Below are positions 1 through 6,705 of a stretch of DNA of 14,206 nt, piece by piece. The notes beneath the pieces are model-generated. The model searched no databases. It had not been told where the DNA came from and worked only from the letters and a program-made list of their open reading frames with translations. Made by a program: the position numbers and the translations under genes. The DNA comes from Deltaproteobacteria bacterium (GTDB taxonomy: Bacteria; Desulfobacterota; Binatia; Binatales; Binataceae), in the NCBI GenBank assembly GCA_021786815.1, contig JAJYMR010000183.1:1-14206 (forward strand). The letters run 5' to 3'. Numbering within the stretch: the first letter of the stretch is position 1; the number at the start of each line of letters is the position of its first letter.

Positions 1-790
1 CGACGACGTGGTCGTGGTCCATGGCGATACCGCGCAGGTGCAGTACGGTATTGGCACGTTCGGGAGCCGGGGCACCACGGTGGGCGGACCGGCCCTGATG
101 CTCACGGTGCAGAAGCTTCAGGACAAAATGAAGAAAATCGCTTCCACCATGATGGAAGTGCCGCCCGACCAGCTCGTCTTCAGCCAACGCACGATCGCTC
201 TGGCGACCGACGCGTCACGCTCGCTCCCGCTGCAGCACATCGTCGATGCGGCCTACGGCTACAAGATGCCGATTCCGGGCGTCGAGCCGGGGCTTGAAGC
301 GACGACCTTCTACGAACCGTCGTCATGCACGTTCCCGTTCGGCACCCATGTCGCGGTGGTCGAAGTCGATCGCGAAACCGGCGTCGTGAAGTTCCTCAAG
401 TACGTCGCGGTGGACGATTGCGGAAAGATCATCAGTCCGCTTCTGGTGGACGGACAGGTCCACGGCGGTATCGCGCAGGGAATCGCGCAGGCGCTATACG
501 AGGAAGTCGTTTACGACGAAAACGGCCAGCTTGTCACGGCAAGCCTGATGGACTACGCGGTGCCCAAGGCCGACATGCTGCCGCACTTCGACTGCGCCAA
601 CACCGTCACGCCCACGCCGGTCAACATGCTCGGCGTGAAGGGCGTCGGCGAGGCGGGCACCATCGGCTCGACGCCGTGCGCCGTCAACGCGGTGCTCGAC
701 GCACTCAAACCGCTCGGGATACGGCATCTGGACATGCCGCTCAAGCCCGAGAAAATCTGGAACGCGATCCGTAACGCGAAGAAGGCTTAG
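1..790 (+). CDS. coxL: Molybdopterin-binding large subunit, CO dehydrogenase/xanthine oxidase family (CoxL-like), 3' part
   Basis: This is the C-terminal 263 residues of a molybdenum hydroxylase large subunit. The reading frame is open to base 2 and the family is about 750-800 residues, so the 5' two thirds lie outside the window. These enzymes hydroxylate or oxidise small substrates at a Mo-cytosine-dinucleotide centre and pass electrons through 2Fe-2S and FAD subunits. Visible family signatures are HGDT followed by GIGTFGSR near the fragment start, the GQVHGGIAQGIAQAL segment, and VKGVGEAGTIGS, whose glutamate (bases 650-652) is the conserved catalytic base. Bona fide form I CO dehydrogenases usually read GVGESPHVGG there, so this looks like form II/CoxL-like. 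The form I AYxCSFR loop would lie upstream and cannot be checked. The coxM-like gene follows after 5 bases, and the L-M order also fits form II. The family is certain; CO as substrate is not. Confidence 0.9.
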   Translation, partial: DDVVVVHGDTAQVQYGIGTFGSRGTTVGGPALMLTVQKLQDKMKKIASTMMEVPPDQLVFSQRTIALATDASRSLPLQHIVDAAYGYKMPIPGVEPGLEATTFYEPSSCTFPFGTHVAVVEVDRETGVVKFLKYVAVDDCGKIISPLLVDGQVHGGIAQGIAQALYEEVVYDENGQLVTASLMDYAVPKADMLPHFDCANTVTPTPVNMLGVKGVGEAGTIGSTPCAVNAVLDALKPLGIRHLDMPLKPEKIWNAIRNAKKA

Positions 791-795
791 GACCC

Positions 796-1659
796 ATGTT
801 TCCAGCTTCGTTCGAATACCATCGCGCCGCCTCCGTGAAGGAGGCGCTCTCCATGCTGCGGCAGTTCGGCGACGACGCCAAGCTGCTCGCCGGCGGCCAT
901 AGCCTGGTCCCGATGATGAAGATGCGGCTGGCGACGCCAGCCCATCTTATCGATATCGGCTCGCTCCGCGAGCTTTCCGGTATCCGCGAGGAAGGCGGAA
1001 AAATCGTGATCGGCGCCGCCACCACTCACGCCGAGGTCGAAACCTCGGACCTCGTGCGCCGCAAACTCGGCCCGCTCGCCGAATGCGCCGCGCTCATCGG
1101 CGACGTCCAGGTGCGAAACCGCGGAACGCTCGGCGGAAGCCTCGCCCACGCCGACCCGGCCGCCGACTATCCGGCCGCAGTCCTCGCGCTCGACGGCGAA
1201 GTACGCCTTGAAAGCGAATCGGGCTCGCGCACGGTCAAGGCCGACGGGTTCTTCATCGACCTGATGACGACGGCGGCGCAACCCGGCGAGATAGTGACGG
1301 CGGTGAGCTTCGCTCCACTTGCTGAGGGCGCCGGCGGCGTTTACCTGAAGCATCGCCAGCCCGCTTCCGGCTTTGCGCTGGTCGGGGTCGCCGCGACGGT
1401 CGCGCTCGACGGCAAAGGAAACTTCAAGACCGTGCGGGTGGGAGTCACGGGCCTTTGTGCCAAGGCGTTTCGCGCCAAGGCAGTCGAATCGGCCCTTGCT
1501 GGCAAAGGGCGCGACGCGATAGCCCAGGCCGCTGCACACGTGACCGACGGCGCCGATGCGCTCTCGGACATCCATGCGTCGAGCGAATTCCGCTCCGAAC
1601 TCGCGCGCGTCTATACCAGGCGCGCAATCGAACAGGCCGCCGCGCGCGCCAAGGGCTGA
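796..1659 (+). CDS. coxM: FAD-binding medium subunit of molybdenum hydroxylase (CoxM-like)
   Basis: This is the flavoprotein subunit that takes electrons from the 2Fe-2S subunit of the CoxL-like enzyme and hands them to an acceptor. At 287 residues it has the usual length of the CoxM/CutM family. The two FAD pyrophosphate-binding motifs are present: AGGHS at residues 32-36, and TLGGS at 111-115 followed by HADPAADYPA at 118-127. The C-terminal third (about 175-280) matches the CO dehydrogenase flavoprotein C-terminal domain in position. The ATG lies 5 bases after the large-subunit stop, so the two are probably co-transcribed and translationally linked; the ribosome-binding site is weak (GAAGG further upstream). 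The 2Fe-2S subunit is not between them and is probably upstream of the window. The family call is firm; the substrate is unknown. Confidence 0.93.
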   Translation: MFPASFEYHRAASVKEALSMLRQFGDDAKLLAGGHSLVPMMKMRLATPAHLIDIGSLRELSGIREEGGKIVIGAATTHAEVETSDLVRRKLGPLAECAALIGDVQVRNRGTLGGSLAHADPAADYPAAVLALDGEVRLESESGSRTVKADGFFIDLMTTAAQPGEIVTAVSFAPLAEGAGGVYLKHRQPASGFALVGVAATVALDGKGNFKTVRVGVTGLCAKAFRAKAVESALAGKGRDAIAQAAAHVTDGADALSDIHASSEFRSELARVYTRRAIEQAAARAKG

Positions 1660-1704
1660 GCCGGCGCCGGCGTTCCAAAAACTCGGGTTTAAGTTGCCTC
1701 CACG

Positions 1705-2235
1705 ATGAAAATCGCAGGCGAACAGCATCTTCCCGCACCGCGTGAACAGGTCTGGGCCTTGTTCAACGACCCGGAGCGCCTCTCACGGCTAATCCCGGGA
1801 TGCGAAAAGCTGGAAATTCTCGGCCCCGACGAATACGCCGGCACCATCAACGTCGGCATCGCCTCGGTCAAGGGTGTTTACTCGGGCAAGCTCAAGCTCG
1901 AGGACAAGCGCGCGCCCGAAGATCGGAAGATGAACGTCGACGGCAAGGGCAAGCAGGGCTTCGTGCGCGGCTCGGGCACGCTCGATCTAGAGGCGAAGGC
2001 GCCCGACGAGACGCTGGTGCGCTACGCGGGTGACGTGCAGATCGGCGGGCCGCTGATGCAGGTCGGGCAGCGGATGATCGACAGCGCCGCCAAGATGATG
2101 CTCGGGCAGTTCTTCGCCGCGGCGGAGGCGGAACTGAAGGCGCACGCGGTCGGCAAGGTCGCGCGCCAGGGAATCCTGCTCAACTTCTGGCGCTACCTGG
2201 TCCGCCTGTTCCGCTCCTTCTTCAGGAGGGATTGA
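1705..2235 (+). CDS. coxG: CoxG-like SRPBCC-domain protein
   Basis: This 176-residue protein belongs to the CO dehydrogenase subunit G family, which has an SRPBCC (START-like) ligand-binding fold. CoxG proteins accompany CO dehydrogenase-type enzymes and link them to the membrane and its quinone pool. The N-terminus has the family pattern, with PREQVWALFNDPERLSRLIP at residues 12-31 followed by GCEKLE. The domain ends near residue 150. The last 25 residues (from about 152) form a Trp/Phe/Leu-rich, Arg-rich amphipathic segment ending FFRRD, which could attach the protein peripherally to the membrane; some relatives carry a longer anchor. The gene starts 45 bases after coxM, with no clear Shine-Dalgarno sequence. 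The start is chosen because the family begins almost at this residue. The stop lies next to the following small gene, which suggests coupling. Confidence 0.88.
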   Translation: MKIAGEQHLPAPREQVWALFNDPERLSRLIPGCEKLEILGPDEYAGTINVGIASVKGVYSGKLKLEDKRAPEDRKMNVDGKGKQGFVRGSGTLDLEAKAPDETLVRYAGDVQIGGPLMQVGQRMIDSAAKMMLGQFFAAAEAELKAHAVGKVARQGILLNFWRYLVRLFRSFFRRD

Positions 2236-2243
2236 GCAATCGT

Positions 2244-2444
2244 ATGCGACCGACCTCGGCACAGCCAGCGAAGCGAAGCACAGGCCGTGGCCTAGGCAGA
2301 CGGGACGCGGAAAAGCGCTGGTGCTTCCAGTGCGAGGAGTGGGCGATGCCGCTGTCCGACGGCAGGGGTTGTCCCTACTGTTGGGCACCCACGATTTCGT
2401 CAGACGAGAAGGAGCGGACCGAACGCGAAGCTCGAAGGGGGTGA
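2244..2444 (+). CDS. Small zinc-ribbon protein, function unknown
   Basis: This is a 66-residue basic protein when read from the ATG, or 70 residues from a TTG at 2232 that overlaps the coxG stop. The central part carries a C-x2-C-x12-C-x2-C pattern (CFQC, then CPYC) in a Trp-rich setting, which is typical of a small zinc ribbon. The N-terminus is rich in Arg and Lys and the C-terminus is charged (Glu/Arg). An AGGAGG sits at 2224-2229, inside the end of coxG: too close to the TTG (2 bases) and rather far from the ATG (14 bases), so the start is uncertain. It lies directly behind the cox-like genes and 7 bases before the next small gene, so it is probably in the same transcript. The zinc-ribbon call rests on the cysteine pattern alone; I do not recognise the family. 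Confidence 0.6.
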   Translation: MRPTSAQPAKRSTGRGLGRRDAEKRWCFQCEEWAMPLSDGRGCPYCWAPTISSDEKERTEREARRG

Positions 2445-2451
2445 TTGCTCG

Positions 2452-2676
2452 GTGGCGATATTACGGGAGCTGAAGCCGCGAGTTCTCGAGAATGGCTCTC
2501 GGCACACCGACGCGGAGGGTACGTACTCCATCGTCGAGTCCGAGGGAATCCGGATGCTCCAGATCGATACTTACGGCTCCGAAAACCGGAAAATACCCGG
2601 CAAGGTGAGTCAGTCTATCCGCTTCTCACCCGAAGCACTGAAGCAACTGACAAAAATCATCCGGGAAAATTTCTAA
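2452..2676 (+). CDS. Conserved hypothetical protein of 74 residues
   Basis: This small protein has a recognisable core: a SRHTDAEGTY segment (about residues 16-25), then LQIDTYGS and PGKVSQSIRFS, with an amphipathic helix at the C-terminus (ALKQLTKIIRENF). I recall similar 70-80-residue proteins of unknown function with an LQIDT.GS...PGKVSQS core; database names attached to them are not reliable guides to function. It has no signal peptide, membrane segment or cysteine motif. The start is a GTG 7 bases after the zinc-ribbon gene, with an AAGGGGG run about 10 bases upstream as a plausible ribosome-binding site. The stop is only 14 bases from the convergent pmbA stop, and no terminator is visible between them. 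It is probably the last gene of the cox-like transcript. Confidence 0.6.
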   Translation: MAILRELKPRVLENGSRHTDAEGTYSIVESEGIRMLQIDTYGSENRKIPGKVSQSIRFSPEALKQLTKIIRENF

Positions 2677-2690
2677 GAGCCAGCCTTCTG

Positions 2691-4040
2691 TCACGCTCCC
2701 GCGATCGTCATCTCCGCAATCTTGATGGTCGGCGAGACAATCGCCGAGCGCCACACAAGATCGTTTCCGATCATCTCGATCGACATGAACATCTCCTTCA
2801 GATTTCCCGCAATCGTGATCTCTTGCACCGGGTAGGCTAGCTGCCCGTCCTCGATCCACATTCCCGACGCGCCGCGCGAGTAATCGCCAGTCACCGCGTT
2901 CACGCCGAAGCCGATCAAATCCGTCACATATAGCCCGCGCTTGACCGAGCCGATTATCTGCTCGGGCGTGTACGGACCCGGTTCGAGGTAAAGATTGTTC
3001 GGGCTCACGCCCGGCGGCTGCCCGACCGAGCGCGAGGCGTTGCCAGTGGGCGCAAGGCCGAGCCTTCGCGCCGAATAGCTGTCGAGCAGGTAGGTCTTGA
3101 GCACGCCCTTCTCGACCAGGTTCTTGCGGTTGGTGGCGAGGCCCTCGCCGTCGAACGGCCTCGAGGCCAGCCCCGAAGGCATCGTGCCGTCGTCCACGAT
3201 CGTCACGTTCGCCGAAGCGACCTGATGGCCGAGCCGGTCGAGCAGGAACGACGCGCTCTTGTAAAGCGACGTTCCCGAAGCCGCACCCGCAAGCGAGCGT
3301 ATCAGTCCGGCGGCCATGTCCGGGTCGAAGATGACGGGCGCGCGCGTAGTGCCGATTTTCCGCGCGCCGAGGCGGCGAAGCGCGCGTTTGGCGGCCGTCG
3401 CTCCGATCGAATCCGCCTGTTCGAGCTTGTCGAACATCCGGTTGGCCGTGTACCAGTAGCCGATTTGCATTCCGCTCTCGTCCTGCGCAATCGGCATCGC
3501 GCTCAGGCTGTACGAGGTGCCCGAGTATTCACCGGCGAAGCCCTGGCTGTTCGCGAACGTCACGTGGTAGCGGCCCGAATCGAACTCGGCGCCCTCGGAA
3601 TTCTTTATCCGGTTGTCACACTTGAGCGCCGCGTACTCGGCCGCGCGCGCCAGTTCGAGCGCCTTGGACGCCTGGATTATGCCGTGCTCTTCGTCGGCGA
3701 GCTTGAGGTTTGGAAACGTGGAAGGATGAAGCGCGGGCTCGGGAAGGCCCGACCATGGATCGGGCGCCGTCAGCCGCGCGAGTTCCACGGTTTGGGCGAT
3801 AAACTCGGCGAGCGAACCGCGTTCAATCTCGGCCGTCGAGGACGTTGCCGAGCGATGCTCGACGAAGGCGCGAATCCCGAGCCGGCGCTCGCGCGAACTC
3901 TTCAGATGCTCGATTTCGCCGAGCCTGACGCGGGCCGACAGCGATTCCGCGCCGATCATCAGCACCTCGGCCGCGGTCGCGCCGCATCTCTTCGCCTCTT
4001 CGAGCGCCCACTGGGCAAGTCCCAAATCCATCTCCGCCAT
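2691..4040 (-). CDS. pmbA: PmbA/TldE, partner subunit of the TldD metalloprotease
   Basis: This 449-residue protein matches the usual length of PmbA (TldE). TldE forms a heterodimer with TldD; in Escherichia coli the pair trims the leader of the microcin B17 precursor and degrades unfolded peptides, in the cytoplasm. The N-terminal domain (about 1-190) contains the family-type EHLKSSRERRLGIRAFVEHR. The C-terminal domain contains VTIVDDGTMPSGLASRPFDG, GVLKTYLLDSYSARRLG and TGNASRSVG, which parallel the TldD segments. It lacks the HExxxH zinc motif, as expected for the non-catalytic TldE partner. The ATG has GAGG about 7 bases upstream. tldD is upstream on the same strand, 178 bases away, with an inverted repeat between, so the pair may be one transcript or may have separate promoters. 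No obvious modified-peptide precursor gene adjoins it. Confidence 0.93.
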   Translation of the reverse strand: MAEMDLGLAQWALEEAKRCGATAAEVLMIGAESLSARVRLGEIEHLKSSRERRLGIRAFVEHRSATSSTAEIERGSLAEFIAQTVELARLTAPDPWSGLPEPALHPSTFPNLKLADEEHGIIQASKALELARAAEYAALKCDNRIKNSEGAEFDSGRYHVTFANSQGFAGEYSGTSYSLSAMPIAQDESGMQIGYWYTANRMFDKLEQADSIGATAAKRALRRLGARKIGTTRAPVIFDPDMAAGLIRSLAGAASGTSLYKSASFLLDRLGHQVASANVTIVDDGTMPSGLASRPFDGEGLATNRKNLVEKGVLKTYLLDSYSARRLGLAPTGNASRSVGQPPGVSPNNLYLEPGPYTPEQIIGSVKRGLYVTDLIGFGVNAVTGDYSRGASGMWIEDGQLAYPVQEITIAGNLKEMFMSIEMIGNDLVWRSAIVSPTIKIAEMTIAGA

Positions 4041-4098
4041 CGCGAATCCTCAGCTTCGAGTGTGCCGGGTTGAAAGTAAACGCATTGCAAGCCGCCGC

Positions 4099-4185
4099 GT
4101 CATTCTGAGCGGAGTCCGCACAGCGAAGAATCTCGATCCACCGGACATTGGTTGGCATGAGATCCTTCGCTTCGCTCAGGATGAC
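4099..4185. repeat. Imperfect inverted repeat, probable dispersed repeat element
   Basis: The left arm (4099-4134) begins GTCATTCTGAGCG and ends AGCGAAGAATCTC. The right arm (4159-4185), read on the other strand, is GTCATCCTGAGCG followed by AAGCGAAGGATCTC. The arms therefore match except for a short insertion in the left arm and a few T/C and A/G changes, and they enclose about 24 bases. Transcribed, they could form a long imperfect hairpin. Short palindromic units of this GTCATxCTGAGCGAAGCGAAGxATCTC type are found dispersed in intergenic regions of many environmental bacterial genomes (recalled, not searched). It lies between the tldD stop and the pmbA start. There is no adjacent T-run, so an intrinsic terminator role is not supported on either strand. 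Confidence 0.75.
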
Positions 4186-4218
4186 GGGTGCTGTGGAGCA
4201 AATTAATTAGTCGCCACG

Positions 4219-5667
4219 TTAGGCGCGCGTGCCGCCAACCGTGATGCCGTCGATCCGGATAGTCGGAAGTCCGACGCCGACAGGCACCGACTGCCCGTCC
4301 TTGCCGCAGGTCCCGATACCCGAGTCGAGCTTCAGGTCGTTCGCCACCATCGTGACCCGCGTCAGCACGTCGGGGCCGTTGCCGATAAGCGTCGCGCCCT
4401 TGACCGGGCGGGTTACGTGGCCGTCCTCGATCAGGTAGGCCTCGCTCGCCGAAAAGACGAACTTGCCGTTGGTTATATCGACCTGGCCTCCGCCGAAACT
4501 GACCGCGTAAAGCCCGTGCTTGACCGATTTTATGACGTCCTCAGGCGTGCTGTCGCCAGCGAGCATGAACGTGTTCGTCATCCGGGGCATCGGCTGATGG
4601 GCGAAGCTTTCGCGCCGGCCGTTGCCGGTCGGCTCCATCTTCATGAGCCGGGCGTTCAGGCGGTCCTGCATGTAGCCGCGCAGGATACCCTTCTCGATAA
4701 GCACGGTGCGGGTGGTCGGCGTGCCTTCGTCGTCCACGTTGAGGCTGCCGCGGCGGTTCACGATCGTGCCGTCGTCGATAACCGTGCACAGCTCGCTTGC
4801 GACGCGCTGGCCGATTTTTCCCGAGAAAGCCGAGACGCCCTTTCGGTTGAAGTCGCCTTCGAGTCCGTGTCCGATCGCCTCGTGCAACAGGATTCCCGGC
4901 CATCCCGGGCCGAGCACGACCACCATCTCGCCGGCGGGCGCGTCAACCGCGTCGAGATTGACGATCGCCTGGCGGGCCGCTTCGCACGTATATTCGCGCC
5001 ATTTCTCGCCCTCGAGGAAATAGCGCCACTCGACGCGCCCTCCACCGCCGTAGGTGCCGACCTGGCGGTTCTGACCGTCCTCGGCGATAACTGTAACGCT
5101 CAGGCGGCATAGCGGCTGAAGATCGGCAGCGATTTTGCCTTCACTCGTCACGACCATGACGACCTTGCGCTCGGCGGCGAACGAGGCCATCACTTTCTTC
5201 ACCCGCGGATCGTAGGCGCGGGCGAGCTTGTCGATTTCGGAAAGCATCCGGGCGCGCTCTTCGACCGGCACGTCGAGCGGCGTGCTCTCAAGGTCGTAGA
5301 GGTTGTGCCGCTTGACGAGCGCCCCGACGTGCACCGGCGCGACGGCGCGGCCCGTTTCCTCGGCGATTGCGCGCGCGTTCTCGGCCGCAAGGCGCATCGT
5401 GTCCACCGTGACCTCGTCGGAATAGGCGTAGCCGGTGCGGTCCTCGGAGCACACCCGCACGCCGACGCCCTGGCTCACGCTCTTGCTCGTGTGATTCACC
5501 ATCGAGTCTTCCAGAGCGAGCGCCTCGGCGTTGCGGTATTCGAAATAAAGGTCGGCGTAGTCGGCCTTGCGCTCGAGCGCGGCGCCAAGGATCAAATCAA
5601 GAACCGACTCGGTCATCCCAAACCGGCTCAGGAAAAATTTCTCGGGCTTTATGAGTTCATTTGCCAT
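4219..5667 (-). CDS. tldD: TldD zinc metalloprotease
   Basis: This 482-residue protein has essentially the length of Escherichia coli TldD. It is the catalytic half of the cytoplasmic TldD/TldE protease, which processes modified-peptide precursors and unfolded peptides. The N-terminal domain contains ADYADLYFEYRNAEALALED (about residues 35-54). The catalytic motif HEAIGHGLEGDF starts at residue 262 and supplies two histidine zinc ligands and the glutamate base. A cysteine at 454, in the GTCGKDGQ segment, is in the place of the third zinc ligand in the family. GILRGYMQDRLNA and TGNGRRESFAHQPMPRM parallel the PmbA segments. The start is chosen because it gives the standard spacing to the ADLYF motif, although the ribosome-binding site is poor. 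A divergent small gene begins 133 bases away. Confidence 0.95.
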   Translation of the reverse strand: MANELIKPEKFFLSRFGMTESVLDLILGAALERKADYADLYFEYRNAEALALEDSMVNHTSKSVSQGVGVRVCSEDRTGYAYSDEVTVDTMRLAAENARAIAEETGRAVAPVHVGALVKRHNLYDLESTPLDVPVEERARMLSEIDKLARAYDPRVKKVMASFAAERKVVMVVTSEGKIAADLQPLCRLSVTVIAEDGQNRQVGTYGGGGRVEWRYFLEGEKWREYTCEAARQAIVNLDAVDAPAGEMVVVLGPGWPGILLHEAIGHGLEGDFNRKGVSAFSGKIGQRVASELCTVIDDGTIVNRRGSLNVDDEGTPTTRTVLIEKGILRGYMQDRLNARLMKMEPTGNGRRESFAHQPMPRMTNTFMLAGDSTPEDVIKSVKHGLYAVSFGGGQVDITNGKFVFSASEAYLIEDGHVTRPVKGATLIGNGPDVLTRVTMVANDLKLDSGIGTCGKDGQSVPVGVGLPTIRIDGITVGGTRA

Positions 5668-5800
5668 TTTGAATTCCCGAAGGTTTCAGTGGAGGCCCGG
5701 ATGAAAGTCTATCAAAGCATCGGTTGGCGGGCGAATTTTCGAATCGCCGCCCGGCAGCCGGATATGGCGCTGCGGCGGCAGCCGCGGTTAGGATACGGCC

Positions 5801-6055
5801 ATGGCTTCGGTGACGGGCGAAACGCTTGCGATGGTGGACAGGCTCATGATCGAGCTTGTCGAGTACCAGGAGAAGAAGGTGCTGGAGATGGCGCGGCGGC
5901 TCCATCCGGGGATAACCGCCGAGGACATCCGCAACCCGCAGGATTTCCCCGACCTTCGCGACAACCCGCAGTGGAACTTCGAAGACGGGATCCTGTCGGG
6001 GTACAAGAGCGCGCATATCGCGCTTCGGGCGAAGATCATCGAGTTGCTGCCTTGA
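5801..6055 (+). CDS. Hypothetical protein of 84 residues
   Basis: I do not recognise the function of this small acidic-to-neutral protein. The N-terminal half (about residues 8-35) looks helical and amphipathic (MVDRLMIELVEYQEKKVLEM). It is followed by a Pro/Asp-rich middle, including GITAEDIRNPQDFPDL and WNFEDGIL, and a second helix ending LRAKIIELLP. It has no cysteine, signal peptide or membrane segment, and it does not resemble a modified-peptide precursor with a leader and a Ser/Cys/Gly-rich core. The regular, low-complexity-free sequence and coherent helices suggest a real gene, and I have a weak memory of similar orphans in environmental genomes. It is divergent from tldD, and its stop is about 110 bases from the ribosomal-operon terminator on the opposite strand. 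An in-frame ATG at codon 11 is an alternative start. Confidence 0.65.
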   Translation: MASVTGETLAMVDRLMIELVEYQEKKVLEMARRLHPGITAEDIRNPQDFPDLRDNPQWNFEDGILSGYKSAHIALRAKIIELLP

Positions 6056-6166
6056 CGAGCGGCGGCGGAATCGACGGCCACTGAAGCGTGAGGCCGCTCA
6101 AAACCCCCGCGCTATCGGTCCGCGCCCAGCGCGAGACGGCAGGTCGGGACCCGGCTCGGAACTCGT

Positions 6167-6195
6167 GCAAAAACAAAGACCCGCGATTTCGCGGG
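6167..6195 (-). terminator. Intrinsic terminator of the ribosomal operon
   Basis: Read on the minus strand, this is CCCGCG-AAAT-CGCGGG (bases 6195-6180), extendable by an A-T pair, followed by TCTTTGTTTTTGC. The stem is 6-7 perfect GC-rich pairs with a short loop and a T-rich tail, the standard form of a Rho-independent terminator. It begins about 37 bases after the rplQ stop, so it should end the long ribosomal transcript. On the plus strand the hairpin is not followed by a T-run, so it probably does not stop transcripts from the 84-residue gene. Confidence 0.85.
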
Positions 6196-6231
6196 CCTTC
6201 GGCTGAAAACGGATTTTGCGGATTACCGCGG

Positions 6232-6672
6232 TCAGGCGCCCGCGGCTGCGCGTTGCTCGCCGCCCTCGGCAGGCTGTTCCTTGCGGCGACGGCGCTTTTT
6301 CGGCTTCGTCTGTTCCTCGCCGCCCACGAATTCGATTATCGAAAGGGGCGCGGCGTCGCCTCGGCGGAATCCGAACTTGACCACCCGGGTGTAGCCGCCG
6401 TTGCGGCCGTTGAAGCGCGGCGCCAGTTCGTCGAACAACCGTTTGACGAGCTGATGCGAGCGGATGAAATCGAAGGCGCGCCGGCGCGCGGCCAGATCGC
6501 CGCGCTTTCCGAGCGTCACCATCCTGTCGGCCACCCGCTTGAGCTCCTTGGCCTTGGCGTCGGTCGTCCTGATACGTCCGCTGCGCAGCAGGGCCACGAA
6601 CATATTGCGGAACAGGGCCTTACGATGGGCCGAGGTCCGGTTTAACTTTCTCCCCTGATTGAGGTGACGCAT
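6232..6672 (-). CDS. rplQ: Large-subunit ribosomal protein L17
   Basis: L17 is a component of the 50S subunit near the peptide exit tunnel. The first 118 residues are a canonical L17 domain: MRHLNQGRKLNRTSAHRKAL at the N-terminus, RTTDAKAKELKRVADRM at about 36-52, and GGYTRVVKFGFRRGDAAPLS at about 92-111. Residues from about 120 to 146 form a basic then Glu/Ala-rich tail (KPKKRRRRKE...), a common variable extension that makes it longer than the 127 residues of the Escherichia coli protein. It lies 33 bases downstream of rpoA, the conserved last position of the alpha operon, and is followed by the terminator at 6167-6195. Confidence 0.97.
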   Translation of the reverse strand: MRHLNQGRKLNRTSAHRKALFRNMFVALLRSGRIRTTDAKAKELKRVADRMVTLGKRGDLAARRRAFDFIRSHQLVKRLFDELAPRFNGRNGGYTRVVKFGFRRGDAAPLSIIEFVGGEEQTKPKKRRRRKEQPAEGGEQRAAAGA

Positions 6673-6705
6673 GATTCGCTCCGAATACGCCGGCTAATCG
6701 AGTCG

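Noticed and set aside
787..1728. A 313-residue minus-strand open frame opposite the FAD subunit gene
   Set aside because: The plus strand encodes a clear CoxM-like protein. The antisense translation shows no domain pattern and is explained by codon bias.
2282..2293. A small palindrome AGGCC-GT-GGCCT near the start of the zinc-ribbon gene
   Set aside because: It is only 5 pairs with a 2-base centre, lies inside a coding frame and fits chance in GC-rich sequence.
2445..2840. A 131-residue plus-strand frame overlapping the 74-residue gene and the end of pmbA
   Set aside because: It overlaps two better-supported genes in another frame, and its translation is Arg-rich without recognisable structure.
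3225..4073. A 282-residue plus-strand frame opposite pmbA, and one opposite tldD (4417-5112)
   Set aside because: Both are shadows of the tldD/pmbA genes, whose motifs are unambiguous.
3823..4158. A 111-residue minus-strand frame spanning the inverted repeat and the pmbA start
   Set aside because: It reads through the repeat and then out of frame into pmbA, and no protein pattern is visible.
5668..5800. Promoters in the intergenic region between tldD and the 84-residue gene
   Set aside because: Divergent promoters are expected here, but I could not find a convincing -35/-10 pair on either strand, so none is annotated.
6057..6099. A 7-base inverted repeat (GAGCGGC ... GCCGCTC) just after the 84-residue gene, considered as its terminator
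   Set aside because: The arms are separated by about 29 bases, the stem is short and there is no T-run on the plus strand; chance pairing in GC-rich DNA is likely.
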